Notes: generated from the letters alone by a model not told the origin. 64,000 bases of DNA from an uncultured Eubacteriales bacterium (GCA_900545225.1 UQXZ01000001.1:1-64000); one strand, 5' to 3'; positions 1 through 7,684 are shown, counted from the first letter of the stretch. Numbers and translations are program-made.

Positions 1-55
1 ATGCGAAGTGGAAAATCCACTTCGCAATAAAGTCTAACTTTTGGGGGTCACCTCA
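1..55 (-). mobile_element. Probable terminal end of an IS3-family insertion sequence (rest lies left of the window)
   Basis: Read on the minus strand from base 55, the sequence starts TGAGGTGACCCCCAAAAG and continues TTAGAC. This resembles the terminal inverted repeats of the IS150 group of IS3-family elements (TGA, a C-rich block, AAAAGTT, GAC). Just inside it (2-26) is a 10-bp perfect inverted repeat with a 5-nt loop. No transposase is visible because the element would extend to the left. The family call is from memory of the repeat pattern only. Confidence 0.4.
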
Positions 56-130
56 TTTAACATGTAGTATATGGCTTTCTTCTATATAATATATGTGATT
101 ACATATCAGATATAGTTTTATATATCTATA

Positions 131-208
131 TTAATGGATATCAAATTAATCCATATCATTATTAATACATATTAATCTATATTAGTGGATATCAAATCTG
201 AATAATCC
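131..208. repeat. Short tandem duplication of the lexA 3' end
   Basis: The 3' end of lexA including its stop codon (from 182) reads TTAGTGGATATCAAAT on the plus strand and is followed by CTGAATAATCC. A near copy, TTAATGGATATCAAAT followed by TAATCC, lies about 50 bp further downstream of the gene at 131-152. It looks like a small duplication of the last codons of lexA. It has no coding role that I can see. Confidence 0.5.
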
Positions 209-805
209 AACAACTTTTCCAAGTATAGAACAGTTATCTACAATAATAGGCTCCATATCCTTATTCTCAGGCTGAAGTCTTACATGATCCTTCTCTTTGT
301 AGAATCTTTTAACTGTTGCAGAATCATCTACTAATGCAACAACAATATCACCATTATTTGCAACATTTGTCTGTTCAACGATAATTTTATCTCCATTAAG
401 GATTCCAATATCAATCATACTGTCACCCTTAACCTTAAGAATAAATGTCTGTCTGTTTGATAAATATTCTGTAGGTATTGGGAAATATCCTGTTGTATTC
501 TCAACAGCAAGCATAGGTGATCCTGCAGCAACTTCACCTAATTCAGGTATAAATGCCATTTCTTTTCTTACTTCGTTGAAATCATCATCTACAATCTCAA
601 TACTTCTTGATTTTGCCTTATCTCTCTTTATATATCCGTTTTTCTCCAGCTTCTCCAGGTGAGAGTGCACTGATGATGTTGAACGAAGATTAACAGCAGA
701 ACAAATATCTCTAACAGATGGTGGAAAACCCTTCTGAACAATCTGTTCTTTAATATAGTCTAAAATCTGTTGCTGTTTTTCAGTAATATCTCCATATTCT
801 GACAT
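182..805 (-). CDS. lexA: LexA SOS repressor (S24 self-cleaving)
   Basis: Represses the SOS regulon and cleaves itself when bound to RecA filaments. The N-terminal winged helix-turn-helix spans about residues 1-70. The C-terminal S24 peptidase domain holds the Ala94-Gly95 cleavage site (EVAAGSP), the nucleophile Ser129 (GDSM) and the general base Lys166 (SATVKRF). Its 207 aa are typical. The start is set by GGAGG about 10 nt upstream. It is divergent from a LysM membrane protein, the same arrangement as lexA-yneA in Bacillus. Several GAACA-type half sites in the shared promoter region suggest autoregulation (inference). Confidence 0.97.
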   Translation of the reverse strand: MSEYGDITEKQQQILDYIKEQIVQKGFPPSVRDICSAVNLRSTSSVHSHLEKLEKNGYIKRDKAKSRSIEIVDDDFNEVRKEMAFIPELGEVAAGSPMLAVENTTGYFPIPTEYLSNRQTFILKVKGDSMIDIGILNGDKIIVEQTNVANNGDIVVALVDDSATVKRFYKEKDHVRLQPENKDMEPIIVDNCSILGKVVGLFRFDIH

Positions 806-849
806 AAGTTATATTCCTCCGTAGTTCGACTCTCTAATATATAATACGC

Positions 850-879
850 AAATGTTCGAATATAAAAGTATATTCAACA
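850..879. promoter_or_regulatory. Imperfect dyad in the lexA promoter, candidate operator
   Basis: AAATGTTCGAATATA (850-864) is followed by AAAG and a mirrored TATATTCAACAT, an interrupted palindrome about 45 bp upstream of lexA. The same 15-mer recurs at 2321-2335, upstream of the recombinase gene. It holds only one GAAC half of the Gram-positive LexA box (GAAC-N4-GTTC), so the assignment as a LexA operator is an inference. Confidence 0.35.
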
Positions 880-1044
880 TTTAATAATCCCAGTATTTAA
901 CTAACTTTTTAAACAATTTTATCCATAATAACATGAATTTCATGTGCAATACAACTGTTTGTAGAAAAAATGTTCAGAAAAAATGTTCTTATCTTCATTG
1001 ACAAAACTTTGTTCGCTAAATATAATAATAAAAACAGTTGTTCG

Positions 1045-1056
1045 GAACAAATATTC
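1045..1056. promoter_or_regulatory. Candidate LexA box upstream of the LysM protein
   Basis: GAACAAATATTC matches the Gram-positive LexA consensus GAAC-N4-GTTC in 7 of 8 fixed positions. It lies 44 bp upstream of the start codon at 1100. Further single GTTC half sites occur at about 971, 984, 1010 and 1040. Position and sequence fit SOS control of the downstream gene; no experiment is implied. Confidence 0.45.
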
Positions 1057-1099
1057 TGTATGGAAACATTATATTAGTAATTTGTAAGGGAGTGATATT

Positions 1100-1702
1100 A
1101 TGGGAAAAGTTGTTGTTTTTGATTATAATACGGACGGATATAGATTTAATGCACAGAATTATCGCAATATGCACGTAAATAATCTGTATGGTAATACAAG
1201 TTCAGCTCATCAGTTATCATATGAATCTGTTAATCATATCGAACAAAATGTTCATTATTATGATAATCATACCAAAAAAGGTGGTTTCTTATCTAAATTA
1301 AAGATGAAGCATTTAATAATTGGCATATCAATTATGATTTCTTCTATTATAGCGTGCCTGCTTATTATGACTTCAGCCATGAACATGAAAACACATGAAT
1401 CAGGTTCTAATAATGTAAGTTCATATAATTCATACAATAATGTAAATAATCAGATTAATGATGATAATATGAACAAAATCATTGCTGATAACAACGTGAA
1501 CGTTATTCCGGGTAATCCTTCAGATGTTTATTACTCAAGCATCGTAATTAATAAAGGCGATACATTAACAAGCATTGCACAGAGATACAAAGGTCCTAAT
1601 GAAACTGTTAAGGAATATATTGATAACATCATTCGATTAAATAACATGAGAAACGATACAATATACTCTGGAGCAAAGATTATATATTATTACTGGAAAT
1701 AA
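1100..1702 (+). CDS. Membrane-anchored LysM protein, probable SOS cell-division suppressor (YneA-like)
   Basis: A 200-aa protein with an Asn/Tyr-rich cytoplasmic N-terminus (1-68), one hydrophobic transmembrane segment (about 71-93), an Asn/Ser-rich linker and a C-terminal LysM domain (about 145-200, with VINKGDTLTSIAQRY). B. subtilis YneA, which blocks septation during the SOS response, also combines one transmembrane helix with a LysM domain and is divergent from lexA. The position here, plus a candidate LexA box, supports the same role. The long N-terminus is unlike YneA (about 105 aa), so the protein may have an added function. The start is supported by AAGGGAG 8 nt upstream. Transcription ends at the hairpin at 1830. 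Confidence 0.7.
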   Translation: MGKVVVFDYNTDGYRFNAQNYRNMHVNNLYGNTSSAHQLSYESVNHIEQNVHYYDNHTKKGGFLSKLKMKHLIIGISIMISSIIACLLIMTSAMNMKTHESGSNNVSSYNSYNNVNNQINDDNMNKIIADNNVNVIPGNPSDVYYSSIVINKGDTLTSIAQRYKGPNETVKEYIDNIIRLNNMRNDTIYSGAKIIYYYWK

Positions 1703-1829
1703 TTACCTGATTCAACAATCTGATGCATCCCAGGAACATAAAGCATACAACACATCTAATAGAAAATTAAAACTAAAACATTAATAACTCATACAAAACA
1801 CATAAAAAATAAATATAATAAAACTAAAT

Positions 1830-1866
1830 AAAGCCTGTTGTGGATTTTCACAGCAGGCTTTTTATT
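1830..1866 (+). terminator. Intrinsic terminator of the LysM gene
   Basis: A 13-bp stem (AAAGCCTGTTGTG paired with CACAGCAGGCTTT, one G-T wobble) with a 6-nt loop, followed by a T-rich run. Confidence 0.9.
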
Positions 1867-2221
1867 TATCTGATATAATATAAACTTCGAGTATTTAAAT
1901 CTGCAGCCTGAGTATGATAAGTCGATAAACCGGAAGTCTGAACACGATGTTCGGTTATTCGTTTATTTGAATGTCTGGCTGTTTGCCATATTGGATATAT
2001 ATATCTGGGCTTTATCAGATCAATGGTTATATGACATATGCATTACTATTCTATATTGATTTTTACTTATTTATTCGTTAAACTGTAATTTAGCGAATAT
2101 TTATATATCATAATATTCTCATAAAAACTACTCTCTCTTACGGCTCTGAAGCCGCTATTTTCCAGAGTTTATGATAGATATCATCAAGATAAAATTTATT
2201 ACCGAAATATTATCTTCGAAT

Positions 2222-2241
2222 AATTTATTCGCGAATAAATT
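2222..2241. repeat. 20-bp perfect palindrome
   Basis: AATTTATTCGCGAATAAATT reads the same on both strands and lies about 240 bp upstream of the recombinase gene. It could be a protein-binding site or a recombination site. No known dif consensus is recognised in it. Confidence 0.6.
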
Positions 2242-2476
2242 TATTTCACAATTACATATTATTTATTTCCAAAATAAATTATTTCGTGTCTGATATTATT
2301 ATCAAGAATTGATATTACATAAATGTTCGAATATACTTTTATTTATATGGAATTTTTAATTACATATGTATCGTTATCATCGGTAAATAATCACTGATAA
2401 TATAATAATTATTACTAAACCAATAAATTGAATTATGGACCTATACCAGTTCATATTAATATACAAGGAGGTAATT

Positions 2477-3532
2477 ATGGCAGGTTCAACTTATTCCAGA
2501 CAGGAAGAAGCCAGATATACACTGCAGCTTAATAAAATGCTTGATGCACTTCCAAGATTTCTTGTTGAATACTTTAACAGTCTTGAATTTACCAAGCAGC
2601 CAAGAACTAAAATTGCATATGCATATGATTTAGATACCTTCTTTGACTTTTTAGTGCAGAATAACCGAAGTCCGCTTTATGGTATGGATAAAGCCTTCTT
2701 AAGGCTTTCAGATCTCGATAAGGTAACAAGCGAAGACATTTCCGATTTTCTTAGATATTGCAAGGCTTATGACAATAATGGAAAAATTGTTACTAATTCA
2801 GACAGCGCAATTAAGAGAAAGCTTTGTTCTGTTCGTGGTATGTATAAATACTTCTACAGAATGGATAAGATAAAAAGCAATCCTTCAACCCAGGTAGATA
2901 TGCCTGTTATCCATGAACACAATATTGTTCGATTAGAGGCGAATGAGGTTGCTAAGCTTCTAGACAATGTGGAATCTGGTGCAAAGCTTACAAAGCATCA
3001 GGCAAAGGTTCAGAAGAAGCTTGCAGTCAGAGATCTTGCACTACTCACTCTCCTGCTTGGTACAGGAATCCGAGTATCTGAATGTGTAGGACTGGATATC
3101 ACAGACGTTGATTTCGACAATGACAGAATAAGAATTATCCGAAAAGGTGGCGCTGAAAGCTTTGTTTATTTTGGAAATGAAGTTCGTGAAGCTCTTATCG
3201 ATTATGCAAACGAGCGAAAGGATAAAATCCCATTAAAGGGACATGAAAACGCATTTTTCCTTTCAAGACAGAACAAACGCCTCGGTGTCAGATCTATTGA
3301 GATTCTTGTTAAGAAATACGCAGGTACTGTTACGAATATTAAAAAGATAACTCCACATAAATTAAGAAGTACTTATGGCACTAATCTTTATCAGGAAAGC
3401 CGCGACATTTACCTTGTTGCTGATGTTCTTGGACACAAGGACGTTAATACAACAAGACGCCACTACGCTGACATGGTAGATGAGAATAAACGTAAGGCAA
3501 GAAATATTGTTAAATTGAGAAAAGAAGATTAA
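2477..3532 (+). CDS. Tyrosine recombinase (XerC/XerD-like)
   Basis: A DNA-cutting integrase-family enzyme. The N-terminal SAM-like core-binding domain covers about 25-130 and the catalytic domain about 150-345. The full active-site set is visible: Arg199 (GTGIRVSE), Lys223 (RKGG), His294-x-x-Arg297 (TPHKLRS), His320 (VLGHKD) and the nucleophile Tyr330 (RRHYADM). The start chosen is the ATG with AAGGAGG 5-6 nt upstream; an upstream in-frame ATG has no such site. No phage genes lie nearby, so a housekeeping Xer-like role is likelier than a prophage integrase. Chromosome-dimer resolution is only inferred; no dif site was found. A sequence element shared with lexA hints at SOS control. Confidence 0.85.
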   Translation: MAGSTYSRQEEARYTLQLNKMLDALPRFLVEYFNSLEFTKQPRTKIAYAYDLDTFFDFLVQNNRSPLYGMDKAFLRLSDLDKVTSEDISDFLRYCKAYDNNGKIVTNSDSAIKRKLCSVRGMYKYFYRMDKIKSNPSTQVDMPVIHEHNIVRLEANEVAKLLDNVESGAKLTKHQAKVQKKLAVRDLALLTLLLGTGIRVSECVGLDITDVDFDNDRIRIIRKGGAESFVYFGNEVREALIDYANERKDKIPLKGHENAFFLSRQNKRLGVRSIEILVKKYAGTVTNIKKITPHKLRSTYGTNLYQESRDIYLVADVLGHKDVNTTRRHYADMVDENKRKARNIVKLRKED

Positions 3533-3605
3533 ATAAATGTGTTATACTATCTCTTAGCAACATAAATTAAGCAGGTTTAATTAAATAGTTATTAAGTAGG
3601 TTAAA

Positions 3606-4172
3606 ATGAGTTTTATAGAATTACTTATTCTTGCCATAGGTCTTGCCATGGATGCATTTGCCATATCCATCTGTAAGGGATTATCCTTTGGCAAATTAAA
3701 GCTGAAACACTACCTTATTGTGGGGGCATATTTTGGTGGTTTTCAGTTTGGAATGACCGTTGCAGGTTATTATATAGGAATAAACTTTTCTTCATTTATT
3801 GAAGCATTCGATCACTGGGTTGTATTCGGATTATTGATGCTTATCGGTCTCAATATGATTCGTGAATCACTTGATAAAAATGATGACGAGATAAATGATA
3901 AACTGGATGTTAAAACAATGGTTCTCCTTGCTATTGCATCCAGTATTGATGCCCTGGCCGTTGGTGTTTCATTTGCATTTATACATGTGGAAATCTTCTA
4001 TACTGCAGCTGTTATCGGAATTGTAGCATTTGTGCTTTCCGTTTTAGGTGTAAAGATAGGAAGTATTTTCGGTGCTAAATACAAGAGAAGAGCCGAAATG
4101 ATCGGTGGTATCGTATTATGCCTTATGGGCGTAAAGGTGTTATTAAGCGATCTTGGATTAATTCCGTTCTAA
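3606..4172 (+). CDS. mntP: Manganese efflux pump MntP
   Basis: Exports Mn2+ across the cytoplasmic membrane. The 188-aa protein has six hydrophobic segments in two related halves. Each half carries the conserved acidic motif in a membrane segment: AMDAFAISICKG (about 14-25) and SSIDALAVGVSFAF (about 112-125). Length and motifs match the family. It lies 73 bp after the recombinase gene on the same strand and may share its transcript. No yybP-ykoY manganese riboswitch fits in that short gap. A terminator follows at 4262. Confidence 0.93.
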   Translation: MSFIELLILAIGLAMDAFAISICKGLSFGKLKLKHYLIVGAYFGGFQFGMTVAGYYIGINFSSFIEAFDHWVVFGLLMLIGLNMIRESLDKNDDEINDKLDVKTMVLLAIASSIDALAVGVSFAFIHVEIFYTAAVIGIVAFVLSVLGVKIGSIFGAKYKRRAEMIGGIVLCLMGVKVLLSDLGLIPF

Positions 4173-4261
4173 TTCGTTATAATTTAAAATCATCGATTAT
4201 TATTCATAAATTAATCACGAAAAAGAATTAATTTGGCACATAATAAATATTCAGGTATGTT

Positions 4262-4301
4262 AAAAGCCGGCACATTCATTTGAAAATGTACCGGCTTTTT
4301 T
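4262..4301 (+). terminator. Intrinsic terminator after mntP (probably bidirectional)
   Basis: Stem AAAAGCCGG plus an inner ACATT arm, one mismatch, small loop, followed by six T. The A-run on the other side gives a weaker T-run for the convergent flavoprotein gene. Confidence 0.88.
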
Positions 4302-4373
4302 GATTATCACTTTATTTAGAAATTAAACTGTTCTCTATTATCAAAACTTTCCTATAAGTAAACTATTTTCAAG

Positions 4374-4991
4374 TTATCTTATAAAATTAGTTCTCTGTGG
4401 AGCTTCTTTTTCAGGAAGTCCGTACTTTTCTTTTCCAAGTGCAATACTCTTCATAAGAAATGTCATATTTCTTGCAAGTGTACGCATTCCCTGTAATCCT
4501 TCCGCATCCTGCTCAGCTTCTCCGATGTCACGACCATGGATGCTGTTCCAGTACTGTCCTGAAGCTACAGGCATACCTGCAATTGTAAAGAACTTATTGA
4601 GTTCATCAAATGTTGAAGATAATCCACCTCTTCTTGCAGCTACAACTGCTACTCCTACCTTCATTGTCTTATCAAATGGTGTACTGTAGAAGAGACGTGT
4701 TAAAAATGCCACCAGTGTTGCATTTGCTGATGCATAGTAAACAGGACTGCCTACTACAAGACCGTCACATTCTTCAAACTTTGATGCTAATTCATTTACT
4801 TCATCATCGTAGATACATTTTCCGTTCTTTCTGCAGTTCTGGCACGCAACACAGCCTCTGATTGCTTTTTCTCCGATATGAACGATCTCTGTTTCAATAT
4901 TTTCCCCCTCAAAGATCTTTACCATTTCGTGAAGAGCTGTATATGTATTGCCATGTTCACGAGGACTTCCATTAATAAGTAACACTTTCAT
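4374..4991 (-). CDS. NAD(P)H-dependent flavodoxin-fold oxidoreductase with Cys cluster
   Basis: A cytoplasmic FMN-binding reductase of the flavodoxin/NADPH-dependent FMN reductase family. The N-terminal phosphate-binding loop LLINGSPREHGNT is typical. Residues about 47-59 hold CxxCxxC and a fourth Cys (CVACQNCRKNGKC), as in iron-sulfur flavoproteins. The motif GSPVYYASANATL fits the flavin site. The ATG start at 4991 was preferred over an in-frame TTG at 5012. A 12-bp inverted repeat at 5096-5123 in the upstream region may be an operator. The substrate is not evident. Confidence 0.8.
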   Translation of the reverse strand: MKVLLINGSPREHGNTYTALHEMVKIFEGENIETEIVHIGEKAIRGCVACQNCRKNGKCIYDDEVNELASKFEECDGLVVGSPVYYASANATLVAFLTRLFYSTPFDKTMKVGVAVVAARRGGLSSTFDELNKFFTIAGMPVASGQYWNSIHGRDIGEAEQDAEGLQGMRTLARNMTFLMKSIALGKEKYGLPEKEAPQRTNFIR

Positions 4992-5292
4992 ATTTCCTAC
5001 TTCCCCTTTCAATAAATGATGAATGACACAATATTATAGAAACGCGTGCAACATCATTTTCTTGTATAATTATAATTTTATACTTTTATTTATAAATATC
5101 CACCATATATTTATGGTGGATATATGGTGCAATTAAAAGTATCACATTTCCTGTATCATATTCTTTTCTTTAATATGTTTCACCATGATGGTTCTATATT
5201 TTTTATATAATCTGATACCTACCACGACTCCATTTATTAAGGTATAATTAACAAAATATTATAAATTTATATCGAAAAAAGGAGTATCTGCC
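4992..5292. other. Divergent intergenic region with a strong inverted repeat
   Basis: About 300 bp between the flavoprotein gene (minus) and a small plus-strand gene. No gene is seen. The notable item is the inverted repeat at 5096-5123; partial copies of GGTGGATATATGGTG and CACCATGATGG follow it. Confidence 0.55.
5096..5123. promoter_or_regulatory. 12-bp perfect inverted repeat, candidate operator
   Basis: ATATCCACCATA at 5096-5107 is exactly mirrored at 5112-5123 with a 4-nt spacer. No T-run follows, so it is not an ordinary terminator. It sits about 105 bp upstream of the flavoprotein start and may bind a dimeric regulator (inference). Confidence 0.45.
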
Positions 5293-5499
5293 ATGAGTGA
5301 ACAAGATTGCAATTTCGAAAAATTATACGAATTAATTGACAGACACAAATTCGTTAGCTTCAATGACTTCTTATTCTATCTTAAGTCAGTTAAGGATAAG
5401 GATGTTGTTGAATTTGCCAAGAAAAATCAGGATGCTTTCAAGAGTTATGTTGATAAGGTAAACAAGGTTGATGACGATACTTATGAGTTCTTTATGTAA
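5293..5499 (+). CDS. Small acidic hypothetical protein (68 aa)
   Basis: I do not recognise a family. The 68-aa product is charged, has no signal peptide or membrane segment, and is predicted largely helical, with aromatic patches (FVSFNDFLFYL, YEFFM). A good ribosome site (GGAG, 8 nt before ATG) and an isolated position support it as a real gene. It could be a small regulatory or adaptor protein, but nothing in the sequence shows this. Confidence 0.6.
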   Translation: MSEQDCNFEKLYELIDRHKFVSFNDFLFYLKSVKDKDVVEFAKKNQDAFKSYVDKVNKVDDDTYEFFM

Positions 5500-5700
5500 T
5501 GTCTGAATGCGACATTTTACACCGTAAATTTTAGGCTATGAATGCAATGTTTTCAGCTTAAAACCATAGGAAAACACTACATTTTCCCATTATCGTTTGT
5601 AAAATCAGTCATTACATTGTCATTATGTTGTCATAGTAAATTATTTATGATATTTTTATACATAGTATATAAATGTATATAAATTTTTAAGGAAGGAGAA

Positions 5701-5716
5701 ACAGATACATATCTGT
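5701..5716 (+). promoter_or_regulatory. Hairpin between the Shine-Dalgarno site and the start of the symporter gene
   Basis: GGAAGGAG at 5691-5698 is the only ribosome site, yet the first possible starts are TTG 5720 and ATG 5726; an in-frame TGA at 5717 blocks anything earlier. Between them ACAGAT and ATCTGT form a 6-bp stem with an ACAT loop. Folding it shortens the effective spacing to ATG to about 11 nt. Confidence 0.5.
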
Positions 5717-5725
5717 TGATTGAAA

Positions 5726-7126
5726 ATGTCAGAAAATAAAAGAAGTTCATTTTCTGGCTCAATTGGATTTGTATTAGCAGCCGCAGGTAGTGCCGTAGGT
5801 CTTGGTAACATCTGGAGATTCCCATATCTCGCAGCAAAAGACGGTGGTGGATTATTTATCATCATCTATCTTATACTTTCTGTTACATTTGGTTTTACAC
5901 TTATCATAACAGAAGTTGCCATCGGACGAAAAACTAAAAAGGGTCCATTATCCGCTTATAAATCTCTGCATAAAAAGAGTGGATTCTTAGGATTCCTGGT
6001 TACCATTGTTCCGATGATCATCTTGCCTTACTACTGCGCTATCGGTGGTTGGGTAATAAAGTACTTCGTGGGTTTCATCACAGGCCAGGGTGTAAGCATG
6101 GCTGAGGACGGATACTTTACAGGATTTATTACAAGTACAGCTGAGCCACTCATCTATATGTTCATATTCTTAGGAATATGTGCACTTATTATTTTACAGG
6201 GAGTTGTTAAGGGAATTGAGAAGTTATCCAAGTTCCTTATGCCTATTTTACTTATACTTGTTGTAATTATAGCAATCTTCTCTCTTACTTTGTCACACAC
6301 TGATCCTGATGGAACAACAAGAACAGGTCTTGATGGTTTGAAAATTCTGTTTATACCTGACTTCTCAAATGTTACTCCTGGTTCATTTCTTTCAGTTTTA
6401 GTGGATGCCATGGGGCAGTTATTCTATAGCTTATCTGTTGCTATGGGTATCATGGTTGCATATGGATCATATGTTAAGGATGATGAAAATATTTCAAAAT
6501 CAGTTGGTCGTATAGAGATTTTTGATACTATTATTGCTATTCTTGCCGGTGTAATGATTATACCTGCCGTATATAGCTTCATGGGTGCTGACGGTCTTAG
6601 TGCTTCAGGTCCGGGACTTATGTTCATTTACCTTCCTAAGGTATTTGCAGCCATGGGTAGCTGGGGTAACATTATCGGCGTTATCTTCTTTGCCATGGTT
6701 CTTTTCGCAGCTATAACAAGTGCGATTTCTATTCTTGAAGCTATCGTTTCCAGCTTTATGGATGAATTCCATATTTCAAGAAACAAGGCTACAATTATTG
6801 AAACAATTATTGCCGGTGCTGTTGCTATTGTTGTTTGTCTTGGTTACAATGTCTGGTATTTCGAAGCAGTATTACCAAATGGTACTACAGGTCAGGTATT
6901 AGATATTCTTGACTACGTAAGTAACAATATCCTGATGCCTATTGTTGCTATTATTACATGTATCCTGATTGGATGGATACTTGGACCGAAGACTATTATC
7001 AACGAAGTTGAAAAGTGTGGAATTCAGATGAGCAGAACTAAACTTTACGTTGTAATGATTAAATTCATCGCTCCAATCTTACTCGCTATCCTCTTCTTAA
7101 AGGCTATCGGACTTATAATGATTTAA
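5726..7126 (+). CDS. Neurotransmitter:sodium symporter (SNF) family transporter
   Basis: A sodium-coupled transporter of the LeuT fold, probably for an amino acid. The signature GSAVGLGNIWRFPYLAAKDGGGLF lies in transmembrane helix 1. The 466-aa protein has about 11-12 hydrophobic segments, a usual size for bacterial members. The substrate cannot be told from sequence. It is monocistronic, with a strong terminator at 7158. Its ribosome site lies unusually far upstream, with a hairpin between it and the start. Confidence 0.92.
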   Translation: MSENKRSSFSGSIGFVLAAAGSAVGLGNIWRFPYLAAKDGGGLFIIIYLILSVTFGFTLIITEVAIGRKTKKGPLSAYKSLHKKSGFLGFLVTIVPMIILPYYCAIGGWVIKYFVGFITGQGVSMAEDGYFTGFITSTAEPLIYMFIFLGICALIILQGVVKGIEKLSKFLMPILLILVVIIAIFSLTLSHTDPDGTTRTGLDGLKILFIPDFSNVTPGSFLSVLVDAMGQLFYSLSVAMGIMVAYGSYVKDDENISKSVGRIEIFDTIIAILAGVMIIPAVYSFMGADGLSASGPGLMFIYLPKVFAAMGSWGNIIGVIFFAMVLFAAITSAISILEAIVSSFMDEFHISRNKATIIETIIAGAVAIVVCLGYNVWYFEAVLPNGTTGQVLDILDYVSNNILMPIVAIITCILIGWILGPKTIINEVEKCGIQMSRTKLYVVMIKFIAPILLAILFLKAIGLIMI

Positions 7127-7157
7127 CATCATTTAAAATATTTAAAACAGTTGTTTT

Positions 7158-7194
7158 ACAGGTGCTTATCTTCCATGGTAAGCACCTGTTTTTT
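7158..7194 (+). terminator. Intrinsic terminator of the symporter gene
   Basis: An 11-bp perfect stem (ACAGGTGCTTA/TAAGCACCTGT) followed by six T. Confidence 0.93.
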
Positions 7195-7196
7195 AT

Positions 7197-7232
7197 GCAA
7201 AAAAAGGACACAGGCAAAAACCTGTGTCCTTT
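7197..7232 (-). terminator. Intrinsic terminator of the gmk-rpoZ-helicase-deformylase operon
   Basis: A 12-bp perfect stem (AAAGGACACAGG/CCTGTGTCCTTT), 6-nt loop, and a T-run on the minus strand. It faces the preceding plus-strand terminator. Confidence 0.93.
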
Positions 7233-7273
7233 AATATGCGCTAAAGCTATGCGCAATTCTTACATGCACTATC

Positions 7274-7684
7274 TTAAATTATTATCCCATGTAAATGATC
7301 CATTTCATGCTGAATTATCTGAGCTGTCCAGTCTTCATAAGTACCGGTATGCTTCTTGAAATTACTGTCCTGGTATTCAACAGTAATTTTTCTATATCTC
7401 ACACATGGTCTTGTACCAAGGAGAGACAGACATCCTTCTTCAGTAGAATATGGCTCTTCTCTTTTAACTATTACAGGATTAAACATTACAAGTGGCATAA
7501 AGCCCATGCTTACAATGATTATGTTTTTATTTTCACCAATCATGTTAGCAGCCATACCAACACATTCTTCCCTGTGAGCTGAAAGAGTATCAATCAGATC
7601 ATCTGCTATGTGCTTATCTGAAGCATTTGCAGGTGTTGATTTTAATTTAAGAAAATTTATGTCTTTTACAATTGGTCTGATCAT
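7274..7684 (-). CDS. Atypical peptide deformylase homologue lacking the motif-1 glutamine
   Basis: A 136-aa protein of the peptide deformylase fold. The metal ligands are present: Cys85 in EGCLS, His126 and His130 in HEMDH, with the catalytic Glu127. Motif 1, normally GxGLAAxQ, reads VGMAANMIG here, so the oxyanion glutamine is Met48 and the preceding proline is Asn47. The residue after EGCLS that is usually VP/AP is LL. It is shorter than canonical enzymes (about 150-200 aa). It is probably a paralogue with altered or weak activity. It is the last gene of the gmk-rpoZ-helicase operon, 29 bp after the helicase gene, and has no clear ribosome site. Confidence 0.75.
   Translation of the reverse strand: MIRPIVKDINFLKLKSTPANASDKHIADDLIDTLSAHREECVGMAANMIGENKNIIIVSMGFMPLVMFNPVIVKREEPYSTEEGCLSLLGTRPCVRYRKITVEYQDSNFKKHTGTYEDWTAQIIQHEMDHLHGIII

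Larger units (their letters stand above)
1703..2476. other. 774-bp non-coding region with terminator, palindrome and operator-like repeats
   Basis: No plausible gene is seen on either strand. The region holds the terminator of the LysM gene (1830-1866), a perfect 20-bp palindrome centred on TTCGCGAA (2222-2241), a 10-nt near-inverted repeat flanking GAACACGATGTTC (about 1924-1963), and the 15-mer AAATGTTCGAATATA (2321-2335) that is shared with the lexA promoter. Composition is very AT-rich. It may hold the promoter and control sites of the recombinase gene. Confidence 0.6.

Noticed and set aside
2477..3532. Prophage or integron integrase
   Set aside because: No phage, excisionase, att or cassette features lie around it; the neighbours are conserved chromosomal genes.
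3533..3605. yybP-ykoY manganese riboswitch before mntP
   Set aside because: The 73-bp gap is too short and shows no conserved loops.
4610..4861. 83-codon plus-strand reading frame inside the flavoprotein gene
   Set aside because: It is antisense to a clear gene, has no family motifs and has a skewed Leu/His composition; it is a shadow of the real gene.
5631..5865. Two overlapping minus-strand reading frames at the symporter start
   Set aside because: They mirror the conserved symporter N-terminus and have no ribosome site.
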